The position numbers were made by a program, and so were the translations under genes. Shown piece by piece: positions 15,461 to 24,759 of a stretch of DNA of 38,995 nucleotides (position 1 is the stretch's first letter; each line of letters begins with the position of its first letter). The notes below the pieces were generated by a model. It was given only the letters and a program-made list of their open reading frames with translations, was not told the DNA's origin and made no database searches. This DNA comes from Thiobacillus sp. (GTDB taxonomy: Bacteria > Pseudomonadota > Gammaproteobacteria > Burkholderiales > Thiobacillaceae): positions 1 through 38,995 of the forward strand of contig JAGVGD010000077.1 of the NCBI GenBank assembly GCA_020057245.1, given 5' to 3'.

Positions 15461-16557
15461 TGGCGCCTTTCAAGTCTGCCCATGCCGCAGGCGCCGACTG
15501 GACCCAGGCTGCGCAAGCCTGCATGGGCCAGCTGGGCGCCATTCCGGCTGCAGCGACGCTGGGTTTTCTGTACGTGGCGGATGCGTTCGCCGACGACCTC
15601 GGCGCAATTCTGGATTTTTTCAAAAGCGCCACCGGCGTGTCGCACTGGACCGGCAGCGTGGGCGTGGGAATCTGCGCCACCGGCGTGGAATACCTGGAAG
15701 AGCCCGCGATGGCGGTGATGCTGGGTGAATTCGCGCGCGAGGATTTCAGCATGCTGCCGGTGCTGCGCACGCCGCAGGATATCGAGGCGCAGCCCGCCGA
15801 CGCCTACTTCGCGCTGGTGCACGGCGATCCAGCCAACAATCGCATGCAGGAACTGATCGATGGCCTGTCCGCGCATGTGTCGAGCGGGTTTGTCGTCGGC
15901 GGGTTGTCGAGTTCACGCGGCGAAACGGCGCAGATCAGCGATGGCGTGGTCAGTGGTGGCTTGTCCGGCGTGCTGTTTTCCGAACGCGTCAAGCTGGCGA
16001 CGCGGCTGACCCAGGGCATTTCGCCGCTGGGTCCGCGGCATCACATCACCACAGCCAACAAGAATATTGTCGGCAGCCTGGATCACCGCCCGGCGCTGGA
16101 GGTGATGAAGGAAGAAATCGGCGAGGTGCTGGCGCGCGACCTGCAACGGGCGGCCGGCTATATCTTCGTCGGCTTGCCGGTGCGCGGATCCGACACCGGC
16201 GACTACCTGGTGCGCAACATTCTCGGCGTCGATCCGCACAATCACCTGGTGGCGATCGGCGAGTACGTGCAGCCGGGCGACGAGCTGCTGTTTTGCCGCC
16301 GCGACCAGCAAACGGCCGAAGACGATCTGTTGCGCATGCTGACGGCGATCGGCGCGCAACTGAACGCGCCAATCCGGGGCGGCGTGTATTATTCCTGCCT
16401 CGGGCGCGGCGAGCATATGTTTGGCGCGCCGAACCGGGAACTGGGGCTGATCCGCGATGCCCTGGGCGCGTTTCCGCTGGTGGGTTTTTTTGCCAATGGT
16501 GAAATTTCACACAATCGCTTATATGGCTACACCGGGGTACTGACCCTGTTTGGCTGA
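15460..16557 (+). CDS. FIST-domain sensory protein
   Basis: With ATG 15460 (overlapping the previous stop) the protein is 365 aa. It contains FIST N (about 30-215) with GVSHWTGSVGVGICATG and GFVVGGLSSSRGETAQI, then FIST C (about 225-345) with GDYLVRNILGVDPHNHLVAIGEYVQPGDELLFCRRD and the late GVYYSCLGRGEHMFG...FPLVGFFANGEIS. FIST domains are predicted small-molecule (amino-acid-like) sensing modules, usually feeding kinases or c-di-GMP enzymes. Here it stands alone, 300 nt before a GGDEF-EAL gene and coupled to a Rossmann protein. No membrane segment is visible. Confidence 0.88.
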   Translation: MAPFKSAHAAGADWTQAAQACMGQLGAIPAAATLGFLYVADAFADDLGAILDFFKSATGVSHWTGSVGVGICATGVEYLEEPAMAVMLGEFAREDFSMLPVLRTPQDIEAQPADAYFALVHGDPANNRMQELIDGLSAHVSSGFVVGGLSSSRGETAQISDGVVSGGLSGVLFSERVKLATRLTQGISPLGPRHHITTANKNIVGSLDHRPALEVMKEEIGEVLARDLQRAAGYIFVGLPVRGSDTGDYLVRNILGVDPHNHLVAIGEYVQPGDELLFCRRDQQTAEDDLLRMLTAIGAQLNAPIRGGVYYSCLGRGEHMFGAPNRELGLIRDALGAFPLVGFFANGEISHNRLYGYTGVLTLFG

Positions 16558-16577
16558 ACAGTAAAGGGATAGACATA

Positions 16578-16841
16578 ATGACTGTGCACGCAATCAAGGA
16601 AGACGACGTCGGCCTGCTGCGCGACGAAATAGAAATGCTGATGAACGAGCGCCGCCAGCTGCTGCAGGTGACCGGCGCGGCGGCCGTATTCGTCGCCAAC
16701 CTCGATACCGACAGCCTGCCGGACGAAGCCGACACCATCGACGCGGCGGAAATGCTGGCTGAGCAACTCAACAGTCTGTCCGAAGAAACGCTCAAGGACG
16801 CACTGGAATCGGTACGCGCCGAGATGGATCCGGCGACCTGA
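16578..16841 (+). CDS. Small acidic helical protein, unknown
   Basis: The 87-aa protein lies between the FIST gene (20 nt gap) and the GGDEF-EAL gene (13 nt gap), with AAAGGG about 9 nt before its ATG. It is acidic. The first helix (EDDVGLLRDEIEMLMNERRQLLQ) could form a coiled coil. A small hydrophobic stretch (TGAAAVFVANLD) and another acidic helix follow (EMLAEQLNSLSEETLKDALES). No family recognised. Its position suggests a small partner of the FIST or c-di-GMP protein. Confidence 0.7.
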   Translation: MTVHAIKEDDVGLLRDEIEMLMNERRQLLQVTGAAAVFVANLDTDSLPDEADTIDAAEMLAEQLNSLSEETLKDALESVRAEMDPAT

Positions 16842-16854
16842 CCTGTTCCTTATC

Positions 16855-19062
16855 TTGCCGCGTCTGGACCTGCCCAGCTTTGCCGAAGTCAGACGCTTTG
16901 CGCTGACTGCCGCGCTGACGGCGCTGGTTTACGCGCTGGCCGGATGGATCAGCCTCAAGGTCGCCACCTATGTGGCGGGCGTGATTGCAGCGGTCTGGCT
17001 GGCTGCCGGTGTGGGCGCGATGGCGGGCCTGCGTTTCGGGCTGGCCGGCATCACGGGCGTGGCGCTCGGTTCATTTGCCCTCATCAGCCAGGTTTTATCC
17101 ATCGATATGGCCTGGCGTCTTGCCCTCGGCGCTGCCGCGAGTTCGGCGATCATGGGCTACCTGCCACGCCATCTTCATCCTTTCAGTTCCACCCTTGAAT
17201 CGGTTCCCAGCGTCGCCAAGTTCGCCCTGGTGGCGGCCCCGCTTGGTTACGGGGTAAGCGCCCTGCTCGGGGTGACCAGCCTGTATTCTGCCGGCCTGCT
17301 GCCAGACGACCAGGTGGTGCAGGGCTTGTGGGTCTGGTGGCTGGGCGACGTGCTCGGGGTCTACCTCATCGCCCCGGTGCTGCTCACGGCCTCGCGCTGG
17401 GATTTGCTGCCGACCAGCAAGGCTGCCCGTCTGGAAGGGCTGGTGCTGGTGCTGAGCATGCTGTTGCTGACGTATGCGATGCTGGCCAACATCCAGCCCC
17501 TGCGGCCGAGCGAGGTGGTGCTGTTCGTGCTGATGCCCGGCGTGCTGTGGGCGGCCTTGCGCTTTTCGGTGACCGGGGCAAGCTTGGCCATTTTCCTCTC
17601 GGCCCTGATCGTGCTGGGGGTGGCGGTGATTTCCTCGGGCGGCGCAATCAGCAGCACCAGCCTGCGCGAGCTGTTCGCCCTGCAGGTCAGCATGCTGGCC
17701 ATGTCGCTGGCCGGCCTGTTCGTCTCGGCCGCGCTGGCCGAGCGCCGCCATTCCGAAATGCGGCTCGACATGCTGGCCAATCACGACCCGCTGACGGGCC
17801 TGCCCAACCGTTCGTATTTCCAGGATTTTCTGGGCCATGCGCTGGCGCGCGCGCAACGGGAAAAGAGCCAGGTTTCCCTGCTGTTCATCGACCTCGACCG
17901 CTTCAAGCACATCAACGACTCGCAGGGCCACGAAGTGGGCGACCAGGTGCTGTGCATCGTCGGCAAGCGGCTGGACGATGAACTGCGCGCCGACGATTTC
18001 GTCGCCCGTCTGGGCGGGGATGAATTCGCCATCATCCTGGTGCACCCGCCGGCCACGCGCGCGGCCAGCCGGGTGGTGCGCAAGCTGCTCAAGACCCTGT
18101 CCGAACCGTTCAAGCTGGAACACCGGCGGTATGCCGTGGGTGCCAGCATCGGCATCAGCGTGTACCCGGACGACGGCCTCGATGCCAACACCTTGCTGCG
18201 CCAGGCCGATCTGGCCATGTATCAGGCCAAGCAGCGCCGCAGCGGATTCGAATATTTCAACGATGAACTGAACACGGTCGCGCAGCAGCAATTGAGTCTG
18301 GAAAACGGCCTGCGCCAGGCGCTCGATCACGGTGAATTGGCCCTGGCCTATCAGCCCAAGGTGTCGCTTGGCAGCGGCCGGGTGGTGGGATTGGAGGCGC
18401 TGGCGCGCTGGCTGCCCCGGTCAGGCGGGATGATCGGCCCGGATCGCTTCATCCCGGTGGCCGAGGAAACCGGCCTGATCATGCCCCTGGGGCGCTGGGT
18501 GGCGCGGGCGTCGTGCGAACAATGGATCGCCTGGCGCGATGCCGGCCTCAATCCGCCGCCGGTCGCCATCAACCTGTCGCCGCGCCAGTTCAACGACGAG
18601 CGCCTGATCGACGACATCGACGCCATTCTGGCCGAGACCGGGATGGAGGCCGCCCAGCTGCAGCTGGAAGTGACCGAGAGCGCGGCGATGGAAAACCCGC
18701 AGCGGACATTTGAGATGCTGGACGCGCTGCGCCAGCGCGGCCTGCATGTCTACATCGATGATTTCGGCACCGGGCATTCCAATCTGGCGCAGCTGAAGCG
18801 GATGCCGATCGATGCGCTGAAAATCGACAAGAGCTTTATCGACGACGTGCTGGTCGACAGCGATGGTGCGGAAATCGTCAATGCTGTTATCAAGCTGGCG
18901 CATGCCTTGAACATGCGGGTGGTCGCCGAAGGCGTGGAATCCGCCGAACAGCTCGCGTTCCTGAAAAATCAGGGCTGCGATGAGGTTCAGGGTTTTGTGG
19001 TGGCGAAGCCTCTGCCGCCCGACCAGGTCGAAGCGTTTTTCGAACGGCAGTTCACCTTCTGA
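16855..19062 (+). CDS. MASE1-GGDEF-EAL c-di-GMP turnover protein
   Basis: The 735-aa protein starts at TTG 16855, the only start that keeps the whole first helix; no clear ribosome site is visible. Residues 1-295 form a MASE1-like membrane sensor of about eight helices, including GLWVWWLGDVLGVYLIAPVLL. The GGDEF domain (about 305-470) has an intact GGDEF at 387-391 and an I-site RADD at 378-381, so product inhibition is expected. The EAL domain (about 485-730) has E514-A-L and the other metal and catalytic elements (NLSPRQF, LEVTES, IDDFGTGHS, KIDKSF, VAEGVES). Both synthesis and hydrolysis of c-di-GMP are therefore possible. It closes the FIST cluster. Confidence 0.93.
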   Translation: MPRLDLPSFAEVRRFALTAALTALVYALAGWISLKVATYVAGVIAAVWLAAGVGAMAGLRFGLAGITGVALGSFALISQVLSIDMAWRLALGAAASSAIMGYLPRHLHPFSSTLESVPSVAKFALVAAPLGYGVSALLGVTSLYSAGLLPDDQVVQGLWVWWLGDVLGVYLIAPVLLTASRWDLLPTSKAARLEGLVLVLSMLLLTYAMLANIQPLRPSEVVLFVLMPGVLWAALRFSVTGASLAIFLSALIVLGVAVISSGGAISSTSLRELFALQVSMLAMSLAGLFVSAALAERRHSEMRLDMLANHDPLTGLPNRSYFQDFLGHALARAQREKSQVSLLFIDLDRFKHINDSQGHEVGDQVLCIVGKRLDDELRADDFVARLGGDEFAIILVHPPATRAASRVVRKLLKTLSEPFKLEHRRYAVGASIGISVYPDDGLDANTLLRQADLAMYQAKQRRSGFEYFNDELNTVAQQQLSLENGLRQALDHGELALAYQPKVSLGSGRVVGLEALARWLPRSGGMIGPDRFIPVAEETGLIMPLGRWVARASCEQWIAWRDAGLNPPPVAINLSPRQFNDERLIDDIDAILAETGMEAAQLQLEVTESAAMENPQRTFEMLDALRQRGLHVYIDDFGTGHSNLAQLKRMPIDALKIDKSFIDDVLVDSDGAEIVNAVIKLAHALNMRVVAEGVESAEQLAFLKNQGCDEVQGFVVAKPLPPDQVEAFFERQFTF

Positions 19063-19065
19063 TCC

Positions 19066-19096
19066 GGGCCGATACGCCGGGCAGGCGCATCGGCCC
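19066..19096. terminator. Hairpin terminator at a convergent junction
   Basis: GGGCCGATACGCC (19066-19078), loop GGGCA, GGCGCATCGGCCC (19084-19096) forms a 13-bp stem with one mismatch, 4 nt after the GGDEF-EAL stop and 14 nt beyond the end of the opposing gene. No U-tract is present, so it may act by stabilising 3' ends rather than as a classical terminator. Confidence 0.6.
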
Positions 19097-19110
19097 ATTG
19101 CAGCGTGGCG

Positions 19111-19449
19111 TTACAGCGGCATCGGCTTGCCGTCGTTGAGGTTGAGCCAGCCCTTGGCGATGCGGTAGATGAACCAGACGAAGGCCACGCCCAGGATCAC
19201 CCAGCCGATCAGGATGATCCAGGTGAGCGCGCCCAGTACCATCCACACCACGCCCCACCAGAAGGTGCGGATCTGCCAGGTGAAATGGCTTTCCAGCCAG
19301 GTGCCCTGAGCCTCTTCGCGCTTGATGTAGTTCAGCACGATGGCGACGATGGCGGTGACGCCGATAAACAGCGACAGCGCATACAGCGCGTAAATCACCG
19401 TGGTCATGGTTTTCAGGCTGGCGAGTTTTTCGTCGGGCGTGGTTTCCAT
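19111..19449 (-). CDS. Small membrane protein, DUF4870-like
   Basis: The ATG at 19449 has AAGGA 8 nt upstream and gives 112 aa; the much longer open frame reaching 20118 is a shadow of dapD. The protein has three hydrophobic helices (about 17-40, 64-84 and 80-100). Its sequence features are KTMTTVIYALYALSLFIGVTAIVAIVLNYIKR, a cytoplasmic or periplasmic ESHFTWQIRTFWWG and a C-terminal IYRIAKGWLNLNDGKPM. These features match small TM proteins of the DUF4870 group, of unknown function. It lies 17 nt downstream of dapD and is probably co-transcribed. Confidence 0.75.
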   Translation of the reverse strand: METTPDEKLASLKTMTTVIYALYALSLFIGVTAIVAIVLNYIKREEAQGTWLESHFTWQIRTFWWGVVWMVLGALTWIILIGWVILGVAFVWFIYRIAKGWLNLNDGKPMPL

Positions 19450-19466
19450 CGATCTGATCCTTGAAA

Positions 19467-20291
<825 letters not shown>

Positions 20292-20338
20292 GGGGTTTCC
20301 TTAAAGTGAAAAGTGAATGATTGGGTGAAGGGTTGCGC

Positions 20339-21535
20339 TCAGGCGGCTTCGCCGACGAATTGGGCCATGCGTTTGGCCGCCTCGACGCAGGCGGCGAGGC
20401 TGTCGACCAGCGCGATGCGGACGAAACCCTTGCCGGGATTGACGCCGCTGGCGTCGCGCGCGAGGAAGCTGCCGGGCAGCACGGTGACGTGCTGCTGCTC
20501 AAACAGGCCGCGTGCGAATGCGGCGTCGTCGCCGTCCGGTACCCGCGCCCACAGGTAGAAAGCGGCGTCGGGCGCGTCGAATTGCAGCACGTCCTTGAGC
20601 AGCGGCATCACGGCGGCGAATTTCTCGGCGTACTGGCGACGGTTCTCGACCACGTGCGCCTCGTCGTTCCAGGCGGCGGTGCTGGCCGCCTGCACCGCTG
20701 GGCTCATCGCGCTGCCGTGGTAGGTGCGGTAGAGCAGGAAGGACTTCATCAATGCCGCATCACCGGCCACCATGCCGGAACGCAGGCCGGGCACGTTGGA
20801 GCGCTTCGACAGCGAGTTGAACACGATCAGGTTCTTTAGACCACGGCCGAGTTGCTGAGCGGCGGTGAGCGCGCCCAGCGGTGGCTGGCCTTCCTTGAAA
20901 TAGATTTCCGAATAGCATTCGTCGGCAGCGATCACGAAGCCGTGCCGATCGGACAGCTCGAACAGTTCCTTCCAGTCGTCGAGCGACATCACCTTGCCGG
21001 TGGGGTTGCCGGGCGAACAGACGTAGACCAGATTCACCTGCTCCCACAAATCCTCCGGCACCCGCGACCAGTCCATCTTGAAGTCGTTTTCCGGCAGGGT
21101 GTTGAGAAAGAAGGGGCGGGCGCCGGCGAGCAGGGCGGCGCCTTCGTAGATCTGATAGAACGGGTTCGGCGAAATCACCACGCGGCGGCCATGGCGGCTG
21201 GAATCGACGCTGGCCTGGGCGAAGGCGAACAGGGCCTCGCGCGAGCCATTGACCGGCAGCACTTCGGTCGCGGGGTCGAGCTTCACGCCGTAGCGTCGCC
21301 CGGCCCACGCGGCGATCGCCTCGCGCAGCGCATCCGAACCCTGAGTGATGGGATAATTCGCCAGCCCGCCGAGACCGGCGACCAGCGCGTCCTTGATGAA
21401 AGCGGGCGTCGGATGCTTGGGTTCGCCGATCGACAGATTGATTGGCGACAGCGCGGGATTTGGCGTCACCCCGGCGAACAGTTCGCGCAGCTTCTGAAAC
21501 GGGTAGGGGTGGAGCTGATCGAGACGCGGATTCAT
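20339..21535 (-). CDS. dapC: Succinyldiaminopimelate transaminase
   Basis: Starting at ATG 21535 the protein is 398 aa and begins MNPRLDQLHPYPFQKLREL, the usual DapC N terminus; a TTG extension to 21565 is unlikely. It is a class I PLP aminotransferase: INLSIGEPKH, the nucleotide-cup VNGSREALFAFAQ, SPNPFYQIYEGAALLAGA, CSPGNPTG, AADECYSEIYF, the PLP lysine in FNSLSKRSNVPGLRSG, and the C-terminal FVRIALVD arginine. DapC transfers an amino group from glutamate to N-succinyl-2-amino-6-ketopimelate, directly after the DapD step. It is divergent from an EamA gene. Confidence 0.94.
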   Translation of the reverse strand: MNPRLDQLHPYPFQKLRELFAGVTPNPALSPINLSIGEPKHPTPAFIKDALVAGLGGLANYPITQGSDALREAIAAWAGRRYGVKLDPATEVLPVNGSREALFAFAQASVDSSRHGRRVVISPNPFYQIYEGAALLAGARPFFLNTLPENDFKMDWSRVPEDLWEQVNLVYVCSPGNPTGKVMSLDDWKELFELSDRHGFVIAADECYSEIYFKEGQPPLGALTAAQQLGRGLKNLIVFNSLSKRSNVPGLRSGMVAGDAALMKSFLLYRTYHGSAMSPAVQAASTAAWNDEAHVVENRRQYAEKFAAVMPLLKDVLQFDAPDAAFYLWARVPDGDDAAFARGLFEQQHVTVLPGSFLARDASGVNPGKGFVRIALVDSLAACVEAAKRMAQFVGEAA

Positions 21536-21586
21536 TGAATGGGCTGGAAACAGAGCAGTTTGCAAACCACGACATTATAAAGCCCC

Positions 21587-22480
21587 ATGCCCACTCATCG
21601 TTTCTTTGCCATCGCCAGTCTGGTCTACGCCGCTACCCTGTGGGGTCTGGTCTGGTACCCCTATCGCCTGCTGCACGAGGCGGGCGTCGGCGGCATCGCC
21701 TCGGGTTTCTTCTCCTACGCCATTCCGCTGTTGCTGGTGGGCTGGCTGCATGGTCGCGCCCTGTTGCGCGCGCGCGGACAGTGGGCGTGGCTGGCGGCGC
21801 TGGGCCTGGCCGCGGGCTGGACCAACCTGGCCTACGTGCTGGCGGTTCTGGAAGGCGAGGTGGTGCGGGTGCTGCTGCTGTTCTATCTGTCGCCCCTATG
21901 GACCGTGCTGTTCTCGCGCCTCCTGCTGCATGAAAAACTCAACCGTGCGGGCTGGGCCGTGATGGCGCTGGCGGCCGGCGGAGCGCTGGCGATGCTGTGG
22001 CAACCCGGCGAATGGCCGCTGCCGGCCAATCGGGCCGAATGGCTGGCGCTGTCGGCCGGGGTGGCGTTCGCGGCGAGCAATGTCATCAGCCGCCATCTCG
22101 ACGGCGTGGCAGAAGGCGCCAAGGCCGTCACCGTATGGGCGGGGGTGGTGGTCCTCACCGTGGTCGGGCTGCTGCTCCAACCCGCCGAACTGGATTTCAT
22201 GGCTGCGGCCGAAACGCAGACCTGGCTGCTGGTGATCGCCGTGGCGCTGGCAATCGGCAGCATGACCTACGCCGTGCAATTCGGCCTCGCGCGCGTGCCG
22301 GCCAACCAGGCCATCGTGATTTTTCTGTCCGAGCTGGTCGTCGCCGCCGTCGCCGCGTATTTCCTGTCGGCCGAGCGGATGGGCCTGCAGGAATGGATTG
22401 GCGCCGCCATGATCATCACCGCCAGCCTGTTTTCCGGGCACATGGAAGACGATCAGATAAAGGAGAAACGCGATGCCTGA
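21587..22480 (+). CDS. EamA/DMT-superfamily transporter
   Basis: The 297-aa protein has about ten TM helices in two EamA repeats (IASLVYAATLWGLVWYPYRLLHEAGVGG and VALAIGSMTYAVQFGLARVPANQAIVIFLSELVVAAVAAYFL). The substrate is unknown. No ribosome site is visible before ATG 21587. An AT-rich TATAAA-like hexamer ends only about 6 nt upstream, so a leaderless transcript is possible, though no matching -35 is seen. Its stop overlaps the next gene by 8 nt. Confidence 0.87.
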   Translation: MPTHRFFAIASLVYAATLWGLVWYPYRLLHEAGVGGIASGFFSYAIPLLLVGWLHGRALLRARGQWAWLAALGLAAGWTNLAYVLAVLEGEVVRVLLLFYLSPLWTVLFSRLLLHEKLNRAGWAVMALAAGGALAMLWQPGEWPLPANRAEWLALSAGVAFAASNVISRHLDGVAEGAKAVTVWAGVVVLTVVGLLLQPAELDFMAAAETQTWLLVIAVALAIGSMTYAVQFGLARVPANQAIVIFLSELVVAAVAAYFLSAERMGLQEWIGAAMIITASLFSGHMEDDQIKEKRDA

Positions 22481-22865
22481 GCTGCCCCCAATCCAGATCG
22501 CTGCCTTGTTGCACGCCGGCCTGCTCGTGTCCGATCTGGCGCGTGCGAAAACCTTCTACGAATCGGTGCTGGGGCTGACGCGCTACCCGAACCGTCCCGA
22601 CCTGCCGTATCCCGGTGAATGGTATGAACTGGGCGCTGGCCAGCAGCTGCACCTGATGAACCTGCCCAACCCCGATGCCACATCGGTGCGCCCCGCACAT
22701 GGTGGGCGCGATCATCACATCGCGCTGGCGATCAGCAACATGGATGCGCTGAAAAGCCGGCTTGATGCGGCCGGCGTGAAATACAGCGTGAGCCAGTCCG
22801 GGCGCGCGGCCTTGTTCTGCCGCGACCCGGATGCGAATACTCTGGAGTTTGTCGAGCCTGGCTGA
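22473..22865 (+). CDS. Glyoxalase/VOC-fold protein
   Basis: The 130-aa protein has the vicinal oxygen chelate fold: AALLHAGLLVSDLARAKTFYESVLGL, then PDLPYPGEWYELGAGQQLHLM, HIALAISNMDALKSRLDAAG and CRDPDANTLEFVEPG. A possible metal set is H of LHAGL, E of WYELG, H of DHHIAL and E of LEFVE, as in glyoxalase I and catechol-type VOC enzymes. The exact reaction cannot be named; aldehyde or antibiotic/electrophile detoxification are typical. A strong AAAGGAG precedes the ATG and it overlaps the exporter gene, suggesting a shared efflux/detoxification unit. Confidence 0.82.
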   Translation: MPELPPIQIAALLHAGLLVSDLARAKTFYESVLGLTRYPNRPDLPYPGEWYELGAGQQLHLMNLPNPDATSVRPAHGGRDHHIALAISNMDALKSRLDAAGVKYSVSQSGRAALFCRDPDANTLEFVEPG

Positions 22866-23192
22866 TCAACAAGCCATGCTGATATTTCATTAGGTGTAGA
22901 AGTTCAGGCTTGACCTGACAGACAGTGCATGTTCAGGTCGTGCTTCTCTGGTTGAATCCGCCTCCAACAGCAGACATTCCGCCCGGATTATCATTACATA
23001 TGCGGAAGACCGCCTCGACGAACTGACGATGAATCAATCAGTTCCGGTACATCAGCATGTTCTGCGAATTTCAATAATACAGACCGACCGGTCTGGTGAA
23101 TAACTGTTAGGTTTTAAAAATCAATGAAAAAGGAATTCAGGAAATCATCGGTGCGAAAACTTTCACATACCATTCATAGATGAGTCCAGTCA
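22866..23192. other. AT-richer intergenic gap with regulator-type operator
   Basis: These 327 bases carry no credible gene on either strand. Base composition drops well below that of the flanking genes, with runs such as AATTTCAATAAT and TTTTAAAAATCAATG. The gap contains the TetR/NemR-like palindrome at 23080-23095. A TGACCTGA/TTCAGGTC pair near 22910-22940 (complementary core TTCAGG/CCTGA) is also present. Confidence 0.5.
23080..23095. promoter_or_regulatory. TetR-family (NemR-like) operator palindrome
   Basis: CAGACCGACCGGTCTG is a 16-bp near-perfect palindrome. The AGACCnnnnGGTCT core is the form known for NemR-type TetR repressors, which respond to electrophiles and often control glyoxalase and reductase genes. 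It is embedded in AT-rich sequence (AATAATA to the left, GAATAACTG to the right) that could hold a promoter for the oxygenase gene downstream. No tetR gene is in the window. Confidence 0.55.
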
Positions 23193-24143
23193 TTGCTCTT
23201 ACAGCCCAAGCACCACGATTACCCATTCCCCTTTTTCTTTGTGAATGCCGCATTCTCTGAAGAACAGTGCGCTGCGCTTGAGCAGCTATTTTCGCAAGAC
23301 GGAGAATGGCAGCATCAGGACGGTGAGTTTTACCGCTGTTCTCTTTGCGATGTTAGCGAGACTATTCCAGCAACGTTTCAGAGCGAAATACTCGCCAGAA
23401 TGCGCGAGATTACTGACTTGCCACTCGTCAATCGTGTGCTGGTCACGGCTCAACGAATGCTGCCCGGACAAGTCATTGGTATACACAGCGACCGGCCGCT
23501 ATTGGGCTATGAAATTGCGCGACTGGTCGTGCAACTCAATAAGCAATGGCAAGCTGAACATGGCGGTGTGCTGGAATTATTCTCATCGCCAGAGGGCGAA
23601 GCCGTATTCAGTGTTAATCCTGAATACAACAAAGCCGTTGGCTTCCTGCTGCACGCGGATTCCTATCATGCCGTTACCGAAGTTACCCAGCCACGACTAA
23701 CCGTGGTCTTCAACTTCTGGCACATGGCGAATACACCCGAACTGGCGGCGCATGTTCAAGCCTTGTTTGCCAACCTTCATTTCTCAGAGTTTCCGGCAAC
23801 ACTCAATCCTGTTGCCTCGGCGGCAGAATCGAGTTTGCCCGAAGAGGTGACATTTCTTGCAGGCACAGCAGCGATTGCACTGCATCGCTGGGGCTATGAC
23901 GCGGCAACCGTTGTGACCGGATACCAGCACAGTGCTGGGCTTTCTACCTGCGATACTGGCGATGCGGAAACCTATGCAGCCGTGCTACTGGCAGACTGGG
24001 TGGCATACCTGTATCGGGATTCATTTGATCTGATACGCTGGAATCGCTTGCAAAGCGAGCTTGCCGGAATAGAAATGTTTCCGCGCCTGATGCCCACGTG
24101 GCAGCTTTGTCTGCCGGAATGGAAAGAATTGCCTCGGTCGTGA
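23193..24143 (+). CDS. 2-oxoglutarate/Fe(II)-dependent oxygenase-like protein
   Basis: The frame is 316 aa from TTG 23193 (the codon after an in-frame stop at 23181; a later GTG is also possible). The N-terminal part shows the prolyl-4-hydroxylase-type double-stranded helix: HxD in VIGIHSDRPLLGYEIARLVVQLN, GGVLELF, LLHADSYHAVTEV with the distal metal His, and RLTVVFNFW with the 2-oxoglutarate Arg. The C-terminal 130 residues are mostly helical with aromatic pairs (ALHRWGYDAATVVTGYQHSAG) and are not recognised. GC content and codon use are lower than all neighbours, which suggests acquisition. Substrate unknown; protein or peptide hydroxylation is plausible. It converges on the cupin gene. Confidence 0.75.
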   Translation: MLLQPKHHDYPFPFFFVNAAFSEEQCAALEQLFSQDGEWQHQDGEFYRCSLCDVSETIPATFQSEILARMREITDLPLVNRVLVTAQRMLPGQVIGIHSDRPLLGYEIARLVVQLNKQWQAEHGGVLELFSSPEGEAVFSVNPEYNKAVGFLLHADSYHAVTEVTQPRLTVVFNFWHMANTPELAAHVQALFANLHFSEFPATLNPVASAAESSLPEEVTFLAGTAAIALHRWGYDAATVVTGYQHSAGLSTCDTGDAETYAAVLLADWVAYLYRDSFDLIRWNRLQSELAGIEMFPRLMPTWQLCLPEWKELPRS

Positions 24144-24154
24144 TGATCATGCCA

Positions 24155-24168
24155 GCAACAGATGTTGC
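24155..24168. terminator. Weak hairpin between convergent genes
   Basis: GCAACA-GA-TGTTGC lies within a looser TGATC/GATCA outer pair, in the 72-nt gap between the oxygenase and cupin stop codons. The stem is short and no U-tract is present. Confidence 0.3.
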
Positions 24169-24215
24169 AGATCAGGTTTGAGTTTCTACCCATCAGGCTG
24201 ATATTCTTTAGGGTG

Positions 24216-24707
24216 CTACTTCGCTGTGTTCCTGCCTGTACTCACAACCGGCACCGCGTCCAGCGGCGACTCAAACGCAATGAAGAGGACACACGGTTCG
24301 CTGCTGGCGCAGAAGCCATCGTGGGGTCGTTTGGCCGGGCCGTATCCATAGGTTCCCGGCTTGAGGATGGCCGTCTTCTGCCCGTCATAGGTGACATGAA
24401 GCTCGCCGGCAACCAGCACCATGCGCTCTGCGGAGGTATGCCAATGCAGTGGGATGGTCGACCCGGCGGGCACTTTGAAGAACACGTCGAGATTGTCTTG
24501 CGCCGGGTCGCCGTGAAGTACGGCGATCGCACATCCTTTTGGCAAGAACGCTGGGCAAGGCCCCCACTTGAGCTGCGCATCATCGAAAGTCTGCGTCAGT
24601 GCCGGCTCGGGAATCGGCGCTTGTGCGAGGGCGAAGGGGGCGGCAAGGCCCAACCCAATCAACATGACTGCCGGGTATGAACGGTGAATGGCGGCGTGGA
24701 TTTTCAT
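24216..24707 (-). CDS. Secreted cupin-domain protein
   Basis: The 163-aa protein has a signal peptide (cleavage probably after FALAQA, about residue 30). A single cupin follows with a metal site of HWHTSAE (two His and a Glu) and, on the second motif, KPGTYGYGPAKRPHDG with the fourth His. Two cysteine pairs (GPCPAFLPKGC and CASSEPC) are compatible with disulfides in the periplasm. It resembles the ChrR-like/DUF4437 cupins that can act on or bind small molecules. The gap to the upstream papain-hydrolase gene is 52 nt with its own AAGGAG site, so it could be the last gene of the big operon. Confidence 0.8.
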   Translation of the reverse strand: MKIHAAIHRSYPAVMLIGLGLAAPFALAQAPIPEPALTQTFDDAQLKWGPCPAFLPKGCAIAVLHGDPAQDNLDVFFKVPAGSTIPLHWHTSAERMVLVAGELHVTYDGQKTAILKPGTYGYGPAKRPHDGFCASSEPCVLFIAFESPLDAVPVVSTGRNTAK

Positions 24708-24759
24708 GATGATGTCTCCTTTGGGTTGAACGCAGCGCGCGGCTGGCGGCTGCGTGGGC

